64,000 nt of DNA from Paracoccus maritimus (GTDB lineage Bacteria > Pseudomonadota > Alphaproteobacteria > Rhodobacterales > Rhodobacteraceae): positions 1-64,000 of the forward strand of contig NZ_JANAVZ010000011.1 in NCBI RefSeq assembly GCF_025195095.1, read 5' to 3'. Positions 1 through 9,735 of this stretch are shown piece by piece. The notes under the pieces are model-generated. The model saw only the letters and a list, made by a program, of their open reading frames with translations. It was not told the origin of the DNA and ran no database searches. A program made the position numbers and the translations under genes. The stretch's first letter is position 1, and each line of letters begins with the position of its first letter.

Positions 1-129
1 GAGCGCGCCGTGCGGATGGTTCTCGACAACGAGGGGCAGCACGGATCTCGCTGGCAGGCGATCACGTCGATCGCAGCAAAGATCGGCTGCTCGGCGAACA
101 CGCTGAACGACTGGGTCAAGAAGGCTGAG
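1..129 (+). mobile_element. IS3-family orfA fragment, cut by the window edge
   Basis: These bases match 47797-47925 inside orfA of the intact IS3 element, with no difference seen by eye. The match stops abruptly after the codons for KKAE, far from either terminal repeat of the element. This is therefore an internal fragment joined to IS256 sequence rather than an insertion. Only the helix-turn-helix part of OrfA is present, and whether the rest lies beyond the window cannot be seen. Confidence 0.85.
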
Positions 130-795
130 GTCGTCGGGGCGGATGAATACGGCCGGAAGGAACTGCTGGCCATGACCGACGGCTTCCGCGAGAGCACCCA
201 GAGCTGGCGCGAGGTGCTGCTCGATCTCAAGCGGCGCGGCCTCACGCAGGATCCCAAGCTCGCGATCGGCGACGGTGCCCTCGGCTTCTGGACGGCCCTG
301 CGCGAAGTCTTCCCCACGACGCAGGAGCAGCGGTGCTGGCTGCACAAGACCATGAACGTGCTGAACGCGCTGCCGAAATCGGCGCAGGCCAGGGCCAAAG
401 GACACCTGCACGACATCTGGCAGGCCGGGACAAAGGCCGAAGCCAACGTCGCCTTCAACTTCTTCGTCGAAACCTACGGCGTGAAATGGGACAAGGCGGT
501 GGCCAAGCTGGTCAAGGACCGGGACGCGCTGCTGACCCTCTACGACTATCCGGCCGAGCACTGGAAACATATCCGGACGTCAAATCCGATCGAGAGCACC
601 TTCGCCACCGTCCGGCACCGCACCCGGCGAACCAAGGGCTGCCTGAGCCGAAAGACCGGGCTCGCCATGGCCTTCCGGCTGATGATGTCGGCGCAGAAGA
701 AATGGCGGAGGCTCGACGGCCGGAACCGCCTGCCAGAGGTCATCAGCGGGGTTGAGTTCCGCGACGGCGTCCGCCACATTCAAGCTGCCGCCTGA
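130..795 (+). pseudogene. IS256-family transposase, C-terminal part
   Basis: The reading frame encodes the C-terminal two-thirds of an IS256 (mutator-type) transposase. The second catalytic Asp is in GDGALGFW and the catalytic Glu in SNPIESTFATVRHRT. The N-terminal region with the first catalytic Asp is missing; the IS3 OrfA fragment is joined in frame in its place. The result is an open chimeric ORF of about 261 codons (10-795) that cannot be an active transposase. The joint could be a real deletion or an assembly error between repeats. Confidence 0.85.
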
Positions 796-949
796 TCAAG
801 CGTCACCAACTTTCGAGCATATCTCCTGGGTCATCCGGAGCAACCCTCGCATGCAGAATGCCGTGGGAGAGACCGCCGACCTAATCACCTTGCAACGCGA
901 TCATGGGGTCTAGATATTCCCTTGTAACAATTGCTGGCCGGCCATCCTG

Positions 950-1600
950 TCAGGGCCGCAACGTCTGGATCGTCACAAAGCCAAGCACGGGTCCGATCCA
1001 TTGGCGCGACACGGCGATCTGGCCGCCCTGGACCATGTAGCTGTTCTGGAAACGCGCGCCATGGCCTTCGCAGGTCTCCACCGTGACGCCAGGGGCGGGT
1101 CCCGCGCCGACGGTGCAGGTAAACTGCAAGGGCCGTTCCACGCCATCGCCCGCGAAATAGCGCATGATCCGGGTGCCGGTCCCGGCGGCGCCCGCACGGA
1201 TCAGGGATTCGGTTCCCGGCTCGGCCACCGACAGGTCATTGCCCAGCCCGCGCGTGCCGACCAGCATCCCGTCGCGCAGGATCAGCGCTTCCTCGGCCGG
1301 GGTCATGTAGGTGCGCATGGCGCCGTTCTGGCCGGTCATGGCCATGACGGTCGTGCGGCCCAGGTTCTCGAACCCGGCCTGGATAAGCGGACCGGGATTG
1401 ACGCGCAGAGCCTCGGCCGCGGCGTCCTCGGGCGATCTAGCCGGTGCGGCAGGCTGTTCGGCGGCGCTGCGCTGCGCGACGACCTGGCCCGCCGTCTGGG
1501 CCAGGATGCCGAAGGGTCCGGTGCCTTCGCTGTCGTTTCCGCACCCTGCAAGGCCGGCCAGCAACGCGGCCGCCAGCGTGATCTTCAACGCGCCGTTCAT
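950..1600 (-). CDS. yjbF: YjbF-family outer-membrane lipoprotein
   Basis: This 216-residue protein starts with a lipoprotein signal peptide whose lipobox is LAGLAGC, with Cys at about residue 20. The rest resembles the YjbF/GfcB family of exopolysaccharide-associated lipoproteins. It lies directly downstream of yjbH and its ATG overlaps the yjbH stop (ATGA), so the two are probably translationally coupled. In E. coli the yjbEFGH operon affects extracellular polysaccharide. A role in export or anchoring of the polysaccharide made by the neighbouring genes is inferred from context. Confidence 0.75.
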   Translation of the reverse strand: MNGALKITLAAALLAGLAGCGNDSEGTGPFGILAQTAGQVVAQRSAAEQPAAPARSPEDAAAEALRVNPGPLIQAGFENLGRTTVMAMTGQNGAMRTYMTPAEEALILRDGMLVGTRGLGNDLSVAEPGTESLIRAGAAGTGTRIMRYFAGDGVERPLQFTCTVGAGPAPGVTVETCEGHGARFQNSYMVQGGQIAVSRQWIGPVLGFVTIQTLRP

Positions 1601-3801
1601 CGCCAGAACCTCCCCCAGCCTTCATAGAGTTTGACGGAATGACTGTCCCGGACGCGGTCATACAGGCGGTCGCGGACATTCAGTTGCGCGCCACCGTCGC
1701 GCGACAGCGACCGCAGGTTGGCATCCACACGCTCGCGCGAGGGTTGGCCGGTCGCCCAGCCAAGCGGGATCGACAGGGTGATGCCCTTGTCGAAGCTGCC
1801 CTCGCCGAATTCCTCGGCCGAGAGATCGGTCTTGGTGGCATAGGCCCCGATGCGCCAGCCATTGGCAAATTCGCGCGTCAGGGTCAGGGTCGCGCCCTTG
1901 TCCCCCGCCAGATACTTGCCGACATCCAGTTGCGCCGTGAAGCCTTGCGTGAATTCGTAATAGGCCGAGACATGGCCCATCGTGACCTCGTAATCGCGGA
2001 AATCGAACAACTGGTCGAAGTCGCGCTTCTTCACGCGGTTCACCTCGGCCCCGAAGGCCAGGGGGGAATTCGCGGGCTTCCACAGCACCTCGGTCGAGAC
2101 GCCGCCATAGGCGCGTTCCAGCAGGCCGGCGGTCACGCGGGTATAGACGGTCGGCGTGGGCTTGGCATACCAGGCCAGCGTCAGTTCCGGGATCACCGGG
2201 CTTTTGTTGCCCGTGTACATGCGCGTGTCCGAACGCACCCGCGGCACGCCTTCGGGCGTGGTTTCAAGGGCAGGGTTGGCCTCGTATTCCTCGGGCGTGT
2301 AATGTTCGCCTCTGATAGGCTGCCCAGTTTGAGGATCGCGGCGGCCTGGCCCACGCTGATCGATATTGCCGAAGGCCCGCTGGCGCAGGGCGCCGGTCAG
2401 GATCAGGCCGGGCGCGATTTCATAGCTTGCACGCGCCTCGGCCCCGACCTCGTGGGTCAACCCGTCCTCGGCGCTGAAGATGCCCAGATCGACATAGGGC
2501 TTGATGGACCAGCGGAACCGCGGATAGACGCCCTCGCTGCGGACCAGCCCAGGGGCGCCCGCAGCAGCGTCGGACAGGATGGACGCGTCGGCGATCTGCC
2601 CGGCTTCGGTGTTTTCCAGCCGCTCTACGTCCGAACGGCGCAGAGTGACGGAGGACGTGGGCACGCCCTGCGTGGTCGAGGTGATGACGAAGGTTTCCAC
2701 CGAAGGGGGCAGGGCGCGGGTCATCAGGCGCGCGGTGTGGCCGATGGCCTCGGCCTGGTTGATATAGCGGTTGTTGCGCAGCCGCACCTCGGCCCGGTTG
2801 GACGACAGCGCCATGCTTTCCAGGATCTGCCCTTCCTTGGCCATGGCATCGCCAAGCGCGGTCTGGATCGCGGGCTGCGCGGTCGGATCCTGCGCCCAGA
2901 CCCCTGACCAGCCATCAGGATCGGCAGCGGGCGCAGGGCGCGGGCGCACCGGGGCTGGGGCCTTCTCCAGCCCGGAAGGATAAGGCGCCTGGCGCGGGTT
3001 CAGCAGGATCGAGAACTGCGCGCCAAAGGTATTGCCGCCGATGGAATAGACGCCGACCTGATAGCTGTCGCCGAAGCTGTAATAGGCACCTAGGTTCAAA
3101 CCGTTGTCGGGCTCATCGCCTTGCTGGAAGGCACTCCCGCTTCGGTATTTTGCAACATATTCCTCATTGGAATATTCCGCGACCAGGTTCAGGCGGTCAT
3201 TGACCTGCCAGCTGACCGACGCGAAGGGCTTGGCGCCGCTGCGGAACCAGTCATCAACATTCGGCTCCCCACCTTGGCCGCTGTTATCGATAATACGCGG
3301 CTTGCCCGCCAGGACGCCCCAGCCCAGACCTGCGGACACCCGCACAGAAGGGGTGACGGTCTTGGTGGCGACGATGTATTCCCCTGAATAGACGCCGGTG
3401 CCCAGAAAGTCCTGCAAGCCCACCGCGACGGCAGGCCGCCATCCCTGTTCGTCAAGCACCTGATAGCGAAGATCCAGCGATCGGTCCGAAATATAGCCGT
3501 CGTTGCGATAGTCGTTGATACCCTCGACCCGCGAATAGCGCAGCACCGTTGTCAGCCCCGGCAGAGCCTGGAAGACGACGCTGCTGCGCCGGCCATAGTC
3601 GGACCAGGACACCGTGGCCCCCAGCGTGCCGTCAGGCAGCGTTTCCGCCGTGGGCGTGTCGATGCCGCCCCCCAGGCCATAGGTGGACATGTTCCGCGCA
3701 TACATCGGTTCCGCGACAGCGGTCGTGCCGGCGGACCCCAGCACCAGGGCCACCGGCAGGGACGTCGCCATCAGGCGTCTCAGGATGGGGGATCTGCGCA
3801 T
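1597..3801 (-). CDS. yjbH: YjbH-family outer-membrane exopolysaccharide protein
   Basis: This is a 734-residue exported protein. The N-terminal signal peptide (RRSPILRRLMATSLPVALVL, then an AVAEP cleavage region) is followed by a motif typical of the YjbH family, YGLGGGIDTPTAETLPDG. Many short aromatic-alternating stretches suggest an outer-membrane beta-barrel. The length is in the usual range for the family. It is first in a two-gene operon with the YjbF lipoprotein. A role in secretion or surface display of exopolysaccharide is family knowledge plus context; the biochemical function is not established. Confidence 0.8.
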   Translation of the reverse strand: MRRSPILRRLMATSLPVALVLGSAGTTAVAEPMYARNMSTYGLGGGIDTPTAETLPDGTLGATVSWSDYGRRSSVVFQALPGLTTVLRYSRVEGINDYRNDGYISDRSLDLRYQVLDEQGWRPAVAVGLQDFLGTGVYSGEYIVATKTVTPSVRVSAGLGWGVLAGKPRIIDNSGQGGEPNVDDWFRSGAKPFASVSWQVNDRLNLVAEYSNEEYVAKYRSGSAFQQGDEPDNGLNLGAYYSFGDSYQVGVYSIGGNTFGAQFSILLNPRQAPYPSGLEKAPAPVRPRPAPAADPDGWSGVWAQDPTAQPAIQTALGDAMAKEGQILESMALSSNRAEVRLRNNRYINQAEAIGHTARLMTRALPPSVETFVITSTTQGVPTSSVTLRRSDVERLENTEAGQIADASILSDAAAGAPGLVRSEGVYPRFRWSIKPYVDLGIFSAEDGLTHEVGAEARASYEIAPGLILTGALRQRAFGNIDQRGPGRRDPQTGQPIRGEHYTPEEYEANPALETTPEGVPRVRSDTRMYTGNKSPVIPELTLAWYAKPTPTVYTRVTAGLLERAYGGVSTEVLWKPANSPLAFGAEVNRVKKRDFDQLFDFRDYEVTMGHVSAYYEFTQGFTAQLDVGKYLAGDKGATLTLTREFANGWRIGAYATKTDLSAEEFGEGSFDKGITLSIPLGWATGQPSRERVDANLRSLSRDGGAQLNVRDRLYDRVRDSHSVKLYEGWGRFWR

Positions 3802-4262
3802 GGATCACGTATCCTCGTTCTGCTTCTGGCGGGTCATATAGGAATGGTTCAATACCTAACACCCCGATAATGAAGCGACAGGCCGGTTGACTCGACCAAA
3901 GCGCTTCCTCATCCGAATGTCGTGGTGAGTGCTGGCGGACAGCGTCCCAAGACAGGGTATATGAGGGGCGACCTTCGGAAAGGTCAGGGTTTGATCAGGA
4001 TGCCACGGCGGCGCAACCAGCCCGTCGCCATGACCAAGCGGGAAAACTCCAGCATCCGGCGGTCCAAAACGGTAGGCAGGGCAGTTGCTAGACGCTCGAG
4101 CAGCCGAACCTATACATCCCGGAGCACGCCCTCGGGCAATTTCCACAGCATCTGCGACACGACCAGCAAGACTTTTCTGCAGACAGAGGTTGCTAGCAGC
4201 GCCACGCTGGGTCATTGGGTCACGCCATACTCGACTCAGCTTCAAAACTTTGAGCCTCCAAC
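3802..4262. other. Intergenic region between yjbH and the WecA-type transferase
   Basis: This 461-base stretch separates two divergently transcribed genes and should hold both promoters, but I see no clear promoter boxes. On the minus strand around 3990-4190 one frame reads like degraded coding sequence (for example EFSRLVMATGWLRRRG) with an internal stop, so it may contain a decayed gene. The ORFs of about 120 codons here have no recognisable content. Confidence 0.4.
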
Positions 4263-5393
4263 ATGGCTGTAGACTGGAACACCGTCTTGATTGGTCAACT
4301 CACCACGTCCTTTCTCATTTCCGGGCTGTTGTCCTATATTTGCGCAGGGACAAGACATCACCCACTTACCCGCAAAGGCCGAACCAGTGACCTGCGCGCG
4401 GTCCAGGCATCGCATATTTTTGATGTGCCGCGCCTTGGAGGACTAGCGATCTTTTCTGGGTTCATGACCGCGATGCTGTCCAAAGGCACCATGAGCCAAG
4501 AGGTTATGCTAATGGGGTCGGGTTTGATTGTCTTCGTTGTGGGCATCTGGGAGGATATATCGGGCGATGTCAGTGCGCAACGGCGTTTGATCGCATCGAT
4601 GGTTGCCGCCGCAGCCGCCATGTACATGTCGGGCGCTATGATCACCCGCCTGGATCTACCGACGATCGATTTTCTGCTAGTTGCGGTTCCTGCGATCGCG
4701 GTCTGCCTGACGATCCTGCTTTCAGCCGCCTATACACACGCCTTCAACCTGATCGACGGGATGAACGGACTGTCTGCCACCGTGGGAATTTCCAGCTCTC
4801 TGGCGCTAGCTTGGACCGCTCATCAGAATGGGCAATCCTCGATCAGCGCGACAATGATTCTCTTAGCCGCCGCTATCTGTGGCTTTGCCCTTTTAAACTG
4901 GCCTAGAAGCCGGATTTTTTTGGGCGACGGTGGGGCCTATTTTATTGGTCATGTCTTGTTTTGGAGCGCCGTTCTGCTTGCCAGGGCCGTACCGGAAGTC
5001 AATATCGCGTCGATTATCCTGATCATGTTCTGGCCCGTGGCGGAACTGACAACCACCATTCTGCGGCGCCTGATCAGCGGAACTCCACTGGGGAAACCGG
5101 ACCGGCTGCATTTCCATCAGATCGTCCGCCGCGGCATCGAGATAGCGACTGAAGGCCGCCAAAAGCGATCATTCGCCAATGCCATGACAACGGTCTGCCT
5201 GCTGCCGGCCATTATCGTGCCGACCTGCCTTGGAGCAGTCTTGGCCAGAAATGGGACTTTCGCGGCACTAGCTCTTGTATTCTGTGCATTTCTTTACACA
5301 TGCAGCTATATCTTTCTACGCAAGCGTGTCGCCCGTCACAAGGCCCGGCGTCGGATTGGCAAATTGCGTCGTTCAAGTCGGAACAGGGGATGA
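4263..5393 (+). CDS. WecA/MraY-family polyprenyl-phosphate sugar-1-phosphate transferase
   Basis: This 376-residue multi-pass membrane protein belongs to glycosyltransferase family 4 of the phospho-sugar transferases (WecA/MraY superfamily). Family motifs appear in order: DVPRLGGLAIFSG, the Asp-rich NLIDGMNGLSA, LGDGGAYFIGH, and a C-terminal cytoplasmic HFHQIVRR. It is expected to move a HexNAc-1-phosphate, probably GlcNAc-1-P, from UDP-sugar to undecaprenyl phosphate and so start a polysaccharide repeat unit. It probably belonged to the same locus as the fnl/pse genes at 50-63 kb. The exact sugar is not visible from sequence. Confidence 0.85.
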   Translation: MAVDWNTVLIGQLTTSFLISGLLSYICAGTRHHPLTRKGRTSDLRAVQASHIFDVPRLGGLAIFSGFMTAMLSKGTMSQEVMLMGSGLIVFVVGIWEDISGDVSAQRRLIASMVAAAAAMYMSGAMITRLDLPTIDFLLVAVPAIAVCLTILLSAAYTHAFNLIDGMNGLSATVGISSSLALAWTAHQNGQSSISATMILLAAAICGFALLNWPRSRIFLGDGGAYFIGHVLFWSAVLLARAVPEVNIASIILIMFWPVAELTTTILRRLISGTPLGKPDRLHFHQIVRRGIEIATEGRQKRSFANAMTTVCLLPAIIVPTCLGAVLARNGTFAALALVFCAFLYTCSYIFLRKRVARHKARRRIGKLRRSSRNRG

Positions 5394-5508
5394 TTTAAAG
5401 CCTTTCGCCTTTAGTACTACAGATGGAGTGGTTGCCGCCCTCCCCATACGGCATCGCAATGTGCCAAGGTCGTGGTGTTGAAAGCCACACAACGGAGAGG
5501 ACGGCAGT

Positions 5509-6207
5509 ATGAAAGATATGATGATTGGGGTCGATCTGGCAAAGAATGTTTTCCAGGTTCATGGTGCCCTGCGAACGGGTGAGGTCCAGTTTCGCAAGAA
5601 GCTGACGCGACCACAGTTTTTAGGGTTTATGGCCAAGCAGGAGCCGAGCCTGGTCGTTTTTGAAGCTTGCGGCAGCGCGCACTATTGGGCTCGCGAGATG
5701 GAATCCTGTGGACACGACGCAGAGCTGATCGCCCCGCAATACGTGCGCCCCTTTGTGAAACGTCAGAAAAATGATGCGGCCGATGCCGAGGCGATCGTAA
5801 TCGCAGCCCGTCAACCCGAGATGCGTTTTGTTGAACCCAAGACAGTTCAGCAGCAATCCCGCGCAGCGATTTTCCGTGGCCGGGAGCGTCTGGTTCATCA
5901 GCGGACCGCAGATGTAAACGCGTTGCGGGCGCTCCTCTATGAACACGGCCATGTATTCCCAGCGGGAATACGCCATCTCAATCGCATAGCAACCGTTGTG
6001 GAGGATGCGTCCTCTGACTTGCCGGCGTTGATCCGGGAAGAGTGCCTCGACCTTCTGGCGCAGATTGCAGAGAAAACGACGCGTATCACAGAACGGACCA
6101 AGAAACTTTCGACGCTGGCCACGCAGTCGGACCAGGCGCGCCGCCTCCAGACCATGCCTGGTGTCGGGCCTCTGACGCGCAGCCTCGCGCTGGCTCATGC
6201 CTTCTGA
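5509..6207 (+). pseudogene. IS110-family transposase, C-terminally truncated
   Basis: The start reads MIGVDLAKNVFQVHGA, the N-terminal motif of IS110-family DEDD transposases, followed by EACGSAHYWA and KNDAADAEAI. The helix-hairpin motif MPGVGPLTRSLALAHAF is present, but the frame stops at 232 codons where about 340 are usual. The conserved C-terminal Ser-containing domain is gone. The sequence then passes into unrelated and IS5-derived DNA, so this is a dead remnant. Confidence 0.85.
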
Positions 6208-6357
6208 ACAAGCCAGGCGAACCTTCCGATACAAATCCACGGTGAAAATCCTCTCGCCCTCCCTGTCGCCAGAAAGGGTAAAGGTGGACGACTTTTACGC
6301 CGCCCGCAGCGGGCTCATCCCGCCGCTACCGTGGTCGACTTTCTCACCGCCGTTCTC

Positions 6358-6636
6358 ATCCTGCGAGCATCGAAGCACCTGGGCCGGGCACTCTGGCGGA
6401 ACTGGAGCGGGTACCACCGGCGCAGCAGGGTCGAGACGAAAATGAACTGCGTGAAGCTGCTCGGCCAGCGGCTGATGTCCCGGGAATTTGACCGCCAGGT
6501 GGCGGAGGTCCAGATCCGGGTGGCGGTCCTCAACCGCTTCACGGCACTCGGCATCCCGATGACCGTGGCCGCAGGATAAGTGTGCCCGGGGAAAGGGGGA
6601 TTGCGCTCGCCAGCTGATTTATCCAACAGCGCCATT
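6358..6636 (+). pseudogene. IS5-family transposase C-terminal remnant with terminal repeat
   Basis: The frame to 6579 reads [20 protein letters not shown] and ends GIPMTVAAG, closely matching the C-terminus of the IS5 transposase at 46992-49248. After the stop, the end sequence near 6617-6636 (GATTTATCCAACAGCGCC) resembles the IS5 terminal repeat seen at 46936. Only the last quarter or so of the element remains, joined to the IS110 remnant. It shows that IS5 elements of this type have acted at both edges of the polysaccharide genes. Confidence 0.75.
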
Positions 6637-6655
6637 AAACTCCCAGAGGCGTGCA

Positions 6656-6844
6656 TCAGATCTTTGTTGTAACTGGCGTACTTGCATTAAGCTTCTTTTT
6701 TAAGGCCATTTTTCGATCTCCGATAGCTGAACTGGGCGTATTACTCCCGGGATTGTCTTTAATTTCCCTTCCCTGATCATCTTCAAAGCTACCGAAGAAA
6801 TGTTCCGCCATCATTTCGTCACTATCTTTTTTCTTGCTGGTCAT
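6656..6844 (-). CDS. Small hypothetical protein downstream of glmS
   Basis: This 62-codon frame has a good ribosome-binding site (GGAG nine bases before the ATG) and starts 26 bases after the glmS stop on the same strand, so it could be co-transcribed. The product is very polar and rich in Lys, Asp and Glu (starts MTSKKKDSDEMMAEHFF), with no signal peptide or membrane segment. Base composition is more AT-rich than glmS. I recognise no family. It may be real, but the evidence is only position and ribosome-binding site. Confidence 0.4.
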   Translation of the reverse strand: MTSKKKDSDEMMAEHFFGSFEDDQGREIKDNPGSNTPSSAIGDRKMALKKKLNASTPVTTKI

Positions 6845-6870
6845 TCATATTACTCCAAATTAATTTAGAC

Positions 6871-8688
6871 CTATTCGACCGTCACGGATTTTGCAAGGTT
6901 TCTGGGTTGATCGACGTCGGTGCCCCTCGCGACGGCGCTGTGATAGGCCAGATACTGCATCGGGATGGCATACAGGATCGGCTGAAAGATCCCGCCGCCT
7001 TCGGGCAGGCACAGCGTCGCGTGGGGGCCGTCACCCGCAGCTGCGATCCCGGCGCGGTCCGACAGCAGCAGGATCTGGCCATGCCGGGCCATCACCTCCT
7101 GCATGTTCGAGACGGTCTTTTCGAACAGCGCGTCATGCGGGGCCAGCACGATCACCGGCACGTCGCGGTCGATCAGCGCGATGGGGCCGTGCTTCAGCTC
7201 GCCCGAGGCATAGCCCTCGGCGTGGATATAGCTTAGCTCCTTCAGCTTCAGCGCGCCTTCCAGCGCCACCGGGAACAGGGCGCCGCGTCCCAGATACAGC
7301 ACGTCCTGTGCCTGGGACAGCCATTCGGACAGCACCCGGCAATCATCCGACAGGTCCAGCGCCTGTTGCATAAGGCCGGGGATGCGGCGCAGGTCGGCCA
7401 GGTGCCGGGCCAGGTCCGCATCGCCGATCCGGCCCCGGTCATGGGCGGCCTTCAGCGCCAGGATCGCCAGAACCGTCAACTGGCAGGTAAACGCCTTCGA
7501 CGACGCGACGCTGACCTCGATCCCGGCCAGCGTCGGCAGCGCGATATCGCTGTCGCGGGCGATCGCCGAGGTGCCGACATTCACCAGCCCGACCGTCCGC
7601 GCGACATGGTCGCGCGCGTAATGCAGCGCGGCCAGCGTGTCGGCGGTCTCGCCCGACTGGCTGATCGCGACGAACCAGCTTTGCGCCGACAAGGGCGGCT
7701 CGCGATAGCGGAACTCGGACGCCACGTCGATGTCGCAGGGCAGTCCGGCCAGCTGCTCGAACCAGTATCGCGCCACATGTCCGGCCAGATGCGCGGTGCC
7801 GCAGCCGACCAGCGCGATACGGTCGACGCCCGCGAAATCAAGCCCGTCGGGCAGCACGATCCGGTCGCCCTTGACATAGTGGTTCAACACATCGCCGATC
7901 ACCACCGGCTGCTCGGCGATCTCCTTAGCCATGAAATGGCGGTAGCCGCCCTTGTCGATCGCGGTCGCGCCCACGTCGATGCGGGTCTCGCGGCGGGCGA
8001 CCGGGCTGCCGTCGCCGTCGAACACCTGCGCCCCGGCGCGGGTCAGCACGGCGTGGTCGCCGTCCTCAAGATAGGTGATGCGGTCGGTAAAGGGGGCCAG
8101 CGCCACCGCGTCCGAGCCGACGAACATCTCGCCCGCGCCATGGCCGATGGCCAGCGGGCTGCCCTTGCGGGCGACGACCATCAGGTCGGTCTCGCCCTGG
8201 AACAGGAAGGCCAGCGCGAAGGCGCCGCGCAGCCTGGCCAGCGTCGCGCGTGCGGCCTCGACCGGGGACAGGCCCTGTTCCATGTGCCGGCCGGTCATCA
8301 GGGCCACGGTCTCGGTATCGGTCTGCGATTGCGGCTGAATGCCGGCGGCGATCAGCTCGTCCCGCAATTCGCGGAAATTCTCGATGATGCCGTTATGGAC
8401 GACCGCGACCGGCCCGTGCCGGTGCGGATGCGCGTTCGCTTCGGTCGCGGCACCATGGGTGGCCCATCGCGTGTGGCCGATCCCGGCGTGACCGCGCAGC
8501 GGCTCGTGCACCAGTCGGTCGGACAGGTTGATCAGCTTGCCGACCGCGCGGCGGCGGTCCAGCCGGCCGCCCGCGTCCACGGTCGCGACGCCGGCGCTGT
8601 CATAGCCGCGATATTCCAGCCGCCGCAGCGCATCGACCAACTGCGGCGAGACCTCGTGCTTTCCCAGAATGCCGATGATGCCGCACAT
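6871..8688 (-). CDS. glmS: Glutamine-fructose-6-phosphate aminotransferase (isomerizing)
   Basis: This 605-residue enzyme makes glucosamine-6-phosphate from fructose-6-phosphate and glutamine. It begins MCGIIGILG, so the glutaminase nucleophile is Cys2, followed by GHTRWATHG and HNGIIENF of the class II amidotransferase domain. Two SIS sugar-isomerase domains follow, with SQSGETADT in the first, and the C-terminus LAKSVTVE is the conserved ending. Length is normal. In this setting it probably raises the UDP-GlcNAc pool for the L-FucNAc and pseudaminic acid branches at 50-62 kb. It may be a second copy alongside a chromosomal glmS. Confidence 0.97.
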   Translation of the reverse strand: MCGIIGILGKHEVSPQLVDALRRLEYRGYDSAGVATVDAGGRLDRRRAVGKLINLSDRLVHEPLRGHAGIGHTRWATHGAATEANAHPHRHGPVAVVHNGIIENFRELRDELIAAGIQPQSQTDTETVALMTGRHMEQGLSPVEAARATLARLRGAFALAFLFQGETDLMVVARKGSPLAIGHGAGEMFVGSDAVALAPFTDRITYLEDGDHAVLTRAGAQVFDGDGSPVARRETRIDVGATAIDKGGYRHFMAKEIAEQPVVIGDVLNHYVKGDRIVLPDGLDFAGVDRIALVGCGTAHLAGHVARYWFEQLAGLPCDIDVASEFRYREPPLSAQSWFVAISQSGETADTLAALHYARDHVARTVGLVNVGTSAIARDSDIALPTLAGIEVSVASSKAFTCQLTVLAILALKAAHDRGRIGDADLARHLADLRRIPGLMQQALDLSDDCRVLSEWLSQAQDVLYLGRGALFPVALEGALKLKELSYIHAEGYASGELKHGPIALIDRDVPVIVLAPHDALFEKTVSNMQEVMARHGQILLLSDRAGIAAAGDGPHATLCLPEGGGIFQPILYAIPMQYLAYHSAVARGTDVDQPRNLAKSVTVE

Positions 8689-9187
8689 TATCTCTTCTCC
8701 AATGACATCCAGAACGAGCTATTTGTCAACGCAAGAAGCTCAGACTGGCCTTCTGACAAGTAATACATTGCTACTCAAGGCATTAGTTACTCAGTCCCGG
8801 CATCTAATGAATTGGGACGACGATGAAACGATAATGAACTCTAAGGACGAGTTTTTGCAGATATATCCAGTTCACGTTCCATTCATATCGCGATCCCCGG
8901 GATCCATGATCCGCGACGGGTCGTCATCGACATCGGATAAAGGGTTCTGAACCATAGGATCCGCAGATTATCGCAATTCTGCGGATTACAGAAGCACACA
9001 TTTCCTTTGCCAATTACTCGTGATAAGGTGCACTTATCATGACTGTTGACGTAGCGGCCGATCGCGCCCCGATTTTCTGTTCTCCACAGCAGAAGCGCGT
9101 GCTATCGAAAGATGCTGTCTTCCCGGTTTTCGGGCCCATAACCGAGAACACCGCAAGCAACACACCTGCTTCGGGAAGGCAGCGCCC
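8689..9187. other. Non-coding region upstream of glmS, with an inverted repeat
   Basis: No gene is supported in these 499 bases. An inverted repeat with arms ATCCGCAGA (8959-8967) and TCTGCGGAT (8978-8986) and a 10-base AT-rich loop lies about 270 bases upstream of glmS. It could be an operator or a weak terminator. The glmS promoter and the transcript end of the convergent flank must lie here, but I cannot place them. Confidence 0.45.
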
Positions 9188-9517
9188 CTACCCCTTGTCG
9201 ATCGCGAAATCCTCTACCGTCTTCCCGGAGGCGATCGCCTCGGAAAGCCATTTCGGCTGACGGCCACGCCCTGACCAGGTTTGTGACGGGTTCTCGGGAT
9301 TGGCGTATTTGGGCGCAACCGGGGCCTTGACCTTGCCGGCCTTGGTCGTTGTCACCAGTTCCGACAGCGAAAACCCGTGTTGGCGGGCCGCGGCGTTCGC
9401 GGCCTCATAGGCCTCGCGGCGCTGGCGATCTGCATAGTCAGAAATACGCTTCTCGATATCGTGCTGCAGCGCCTTCAATTGCGGCAAGTCAAGTTTTTCC
9501 AGGTCGATCACTGACAT
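9188..9517 (-). CDS. H-NS family nucleoid-associated protein (HvrA/Spb type)
   Basis: This 109-residue protein has the H-NS layout. An N-terminal coiled-coil dimerisation region (residues 1-45) is followed by a linker and a C-terminal DNA-binding domain containing TWSGRGRQPKWLSEAI, the conserved H-NS core motif. Proteins of this type in Rhodobacter bind AT-rich DNA and silence or tune horizontally acquired genes. Carriage next to a plasmid replicon is common and may limit the cost of the plasmid to the host. Confidence 0.9.
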   Translation of the reverse strand: MSVIDLEKLDLPQLKALQHDIEKRISDYADRQRREAYEAANAAARQHGFSLSELVTTTKAGKVKAPVAPKYANPENPSQTWSGRGRQPKWLSEAIASGKTVEDFAIDKG

Positions 9518-9735
9518 AATCGTTATTCCATCAACTTATTTCATCACTGCGTCCTATTGCCGTTTTGAGAGTAGAGTTCAATCGCTAAGCCATCGCCTCA
9601 TGAGCCAAGGAGCGCAATGAGGATGGTCGGAATCCGGATGAGTTCACGACAGCATGATCAACTGCTTCAGGTTCAGACCGCCGCGCGGGCAGAGTATTTT
9701 TCTGCGGCCATACCCGCATCCAATTTGAAGGCGCC

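Noticed and set aside
1639-2907. 422-codon plus-strand ORF opposite yjbH
   Set aside because: It is a shadow frame of yjbH, which has a signal peptide and family motifs on the other strand.
7366-8763. 465-codon plus-strand ORF opposite glmS
   Set aside because: It is a shadow of glmS, with low-complexity composition and no recognisable domain.
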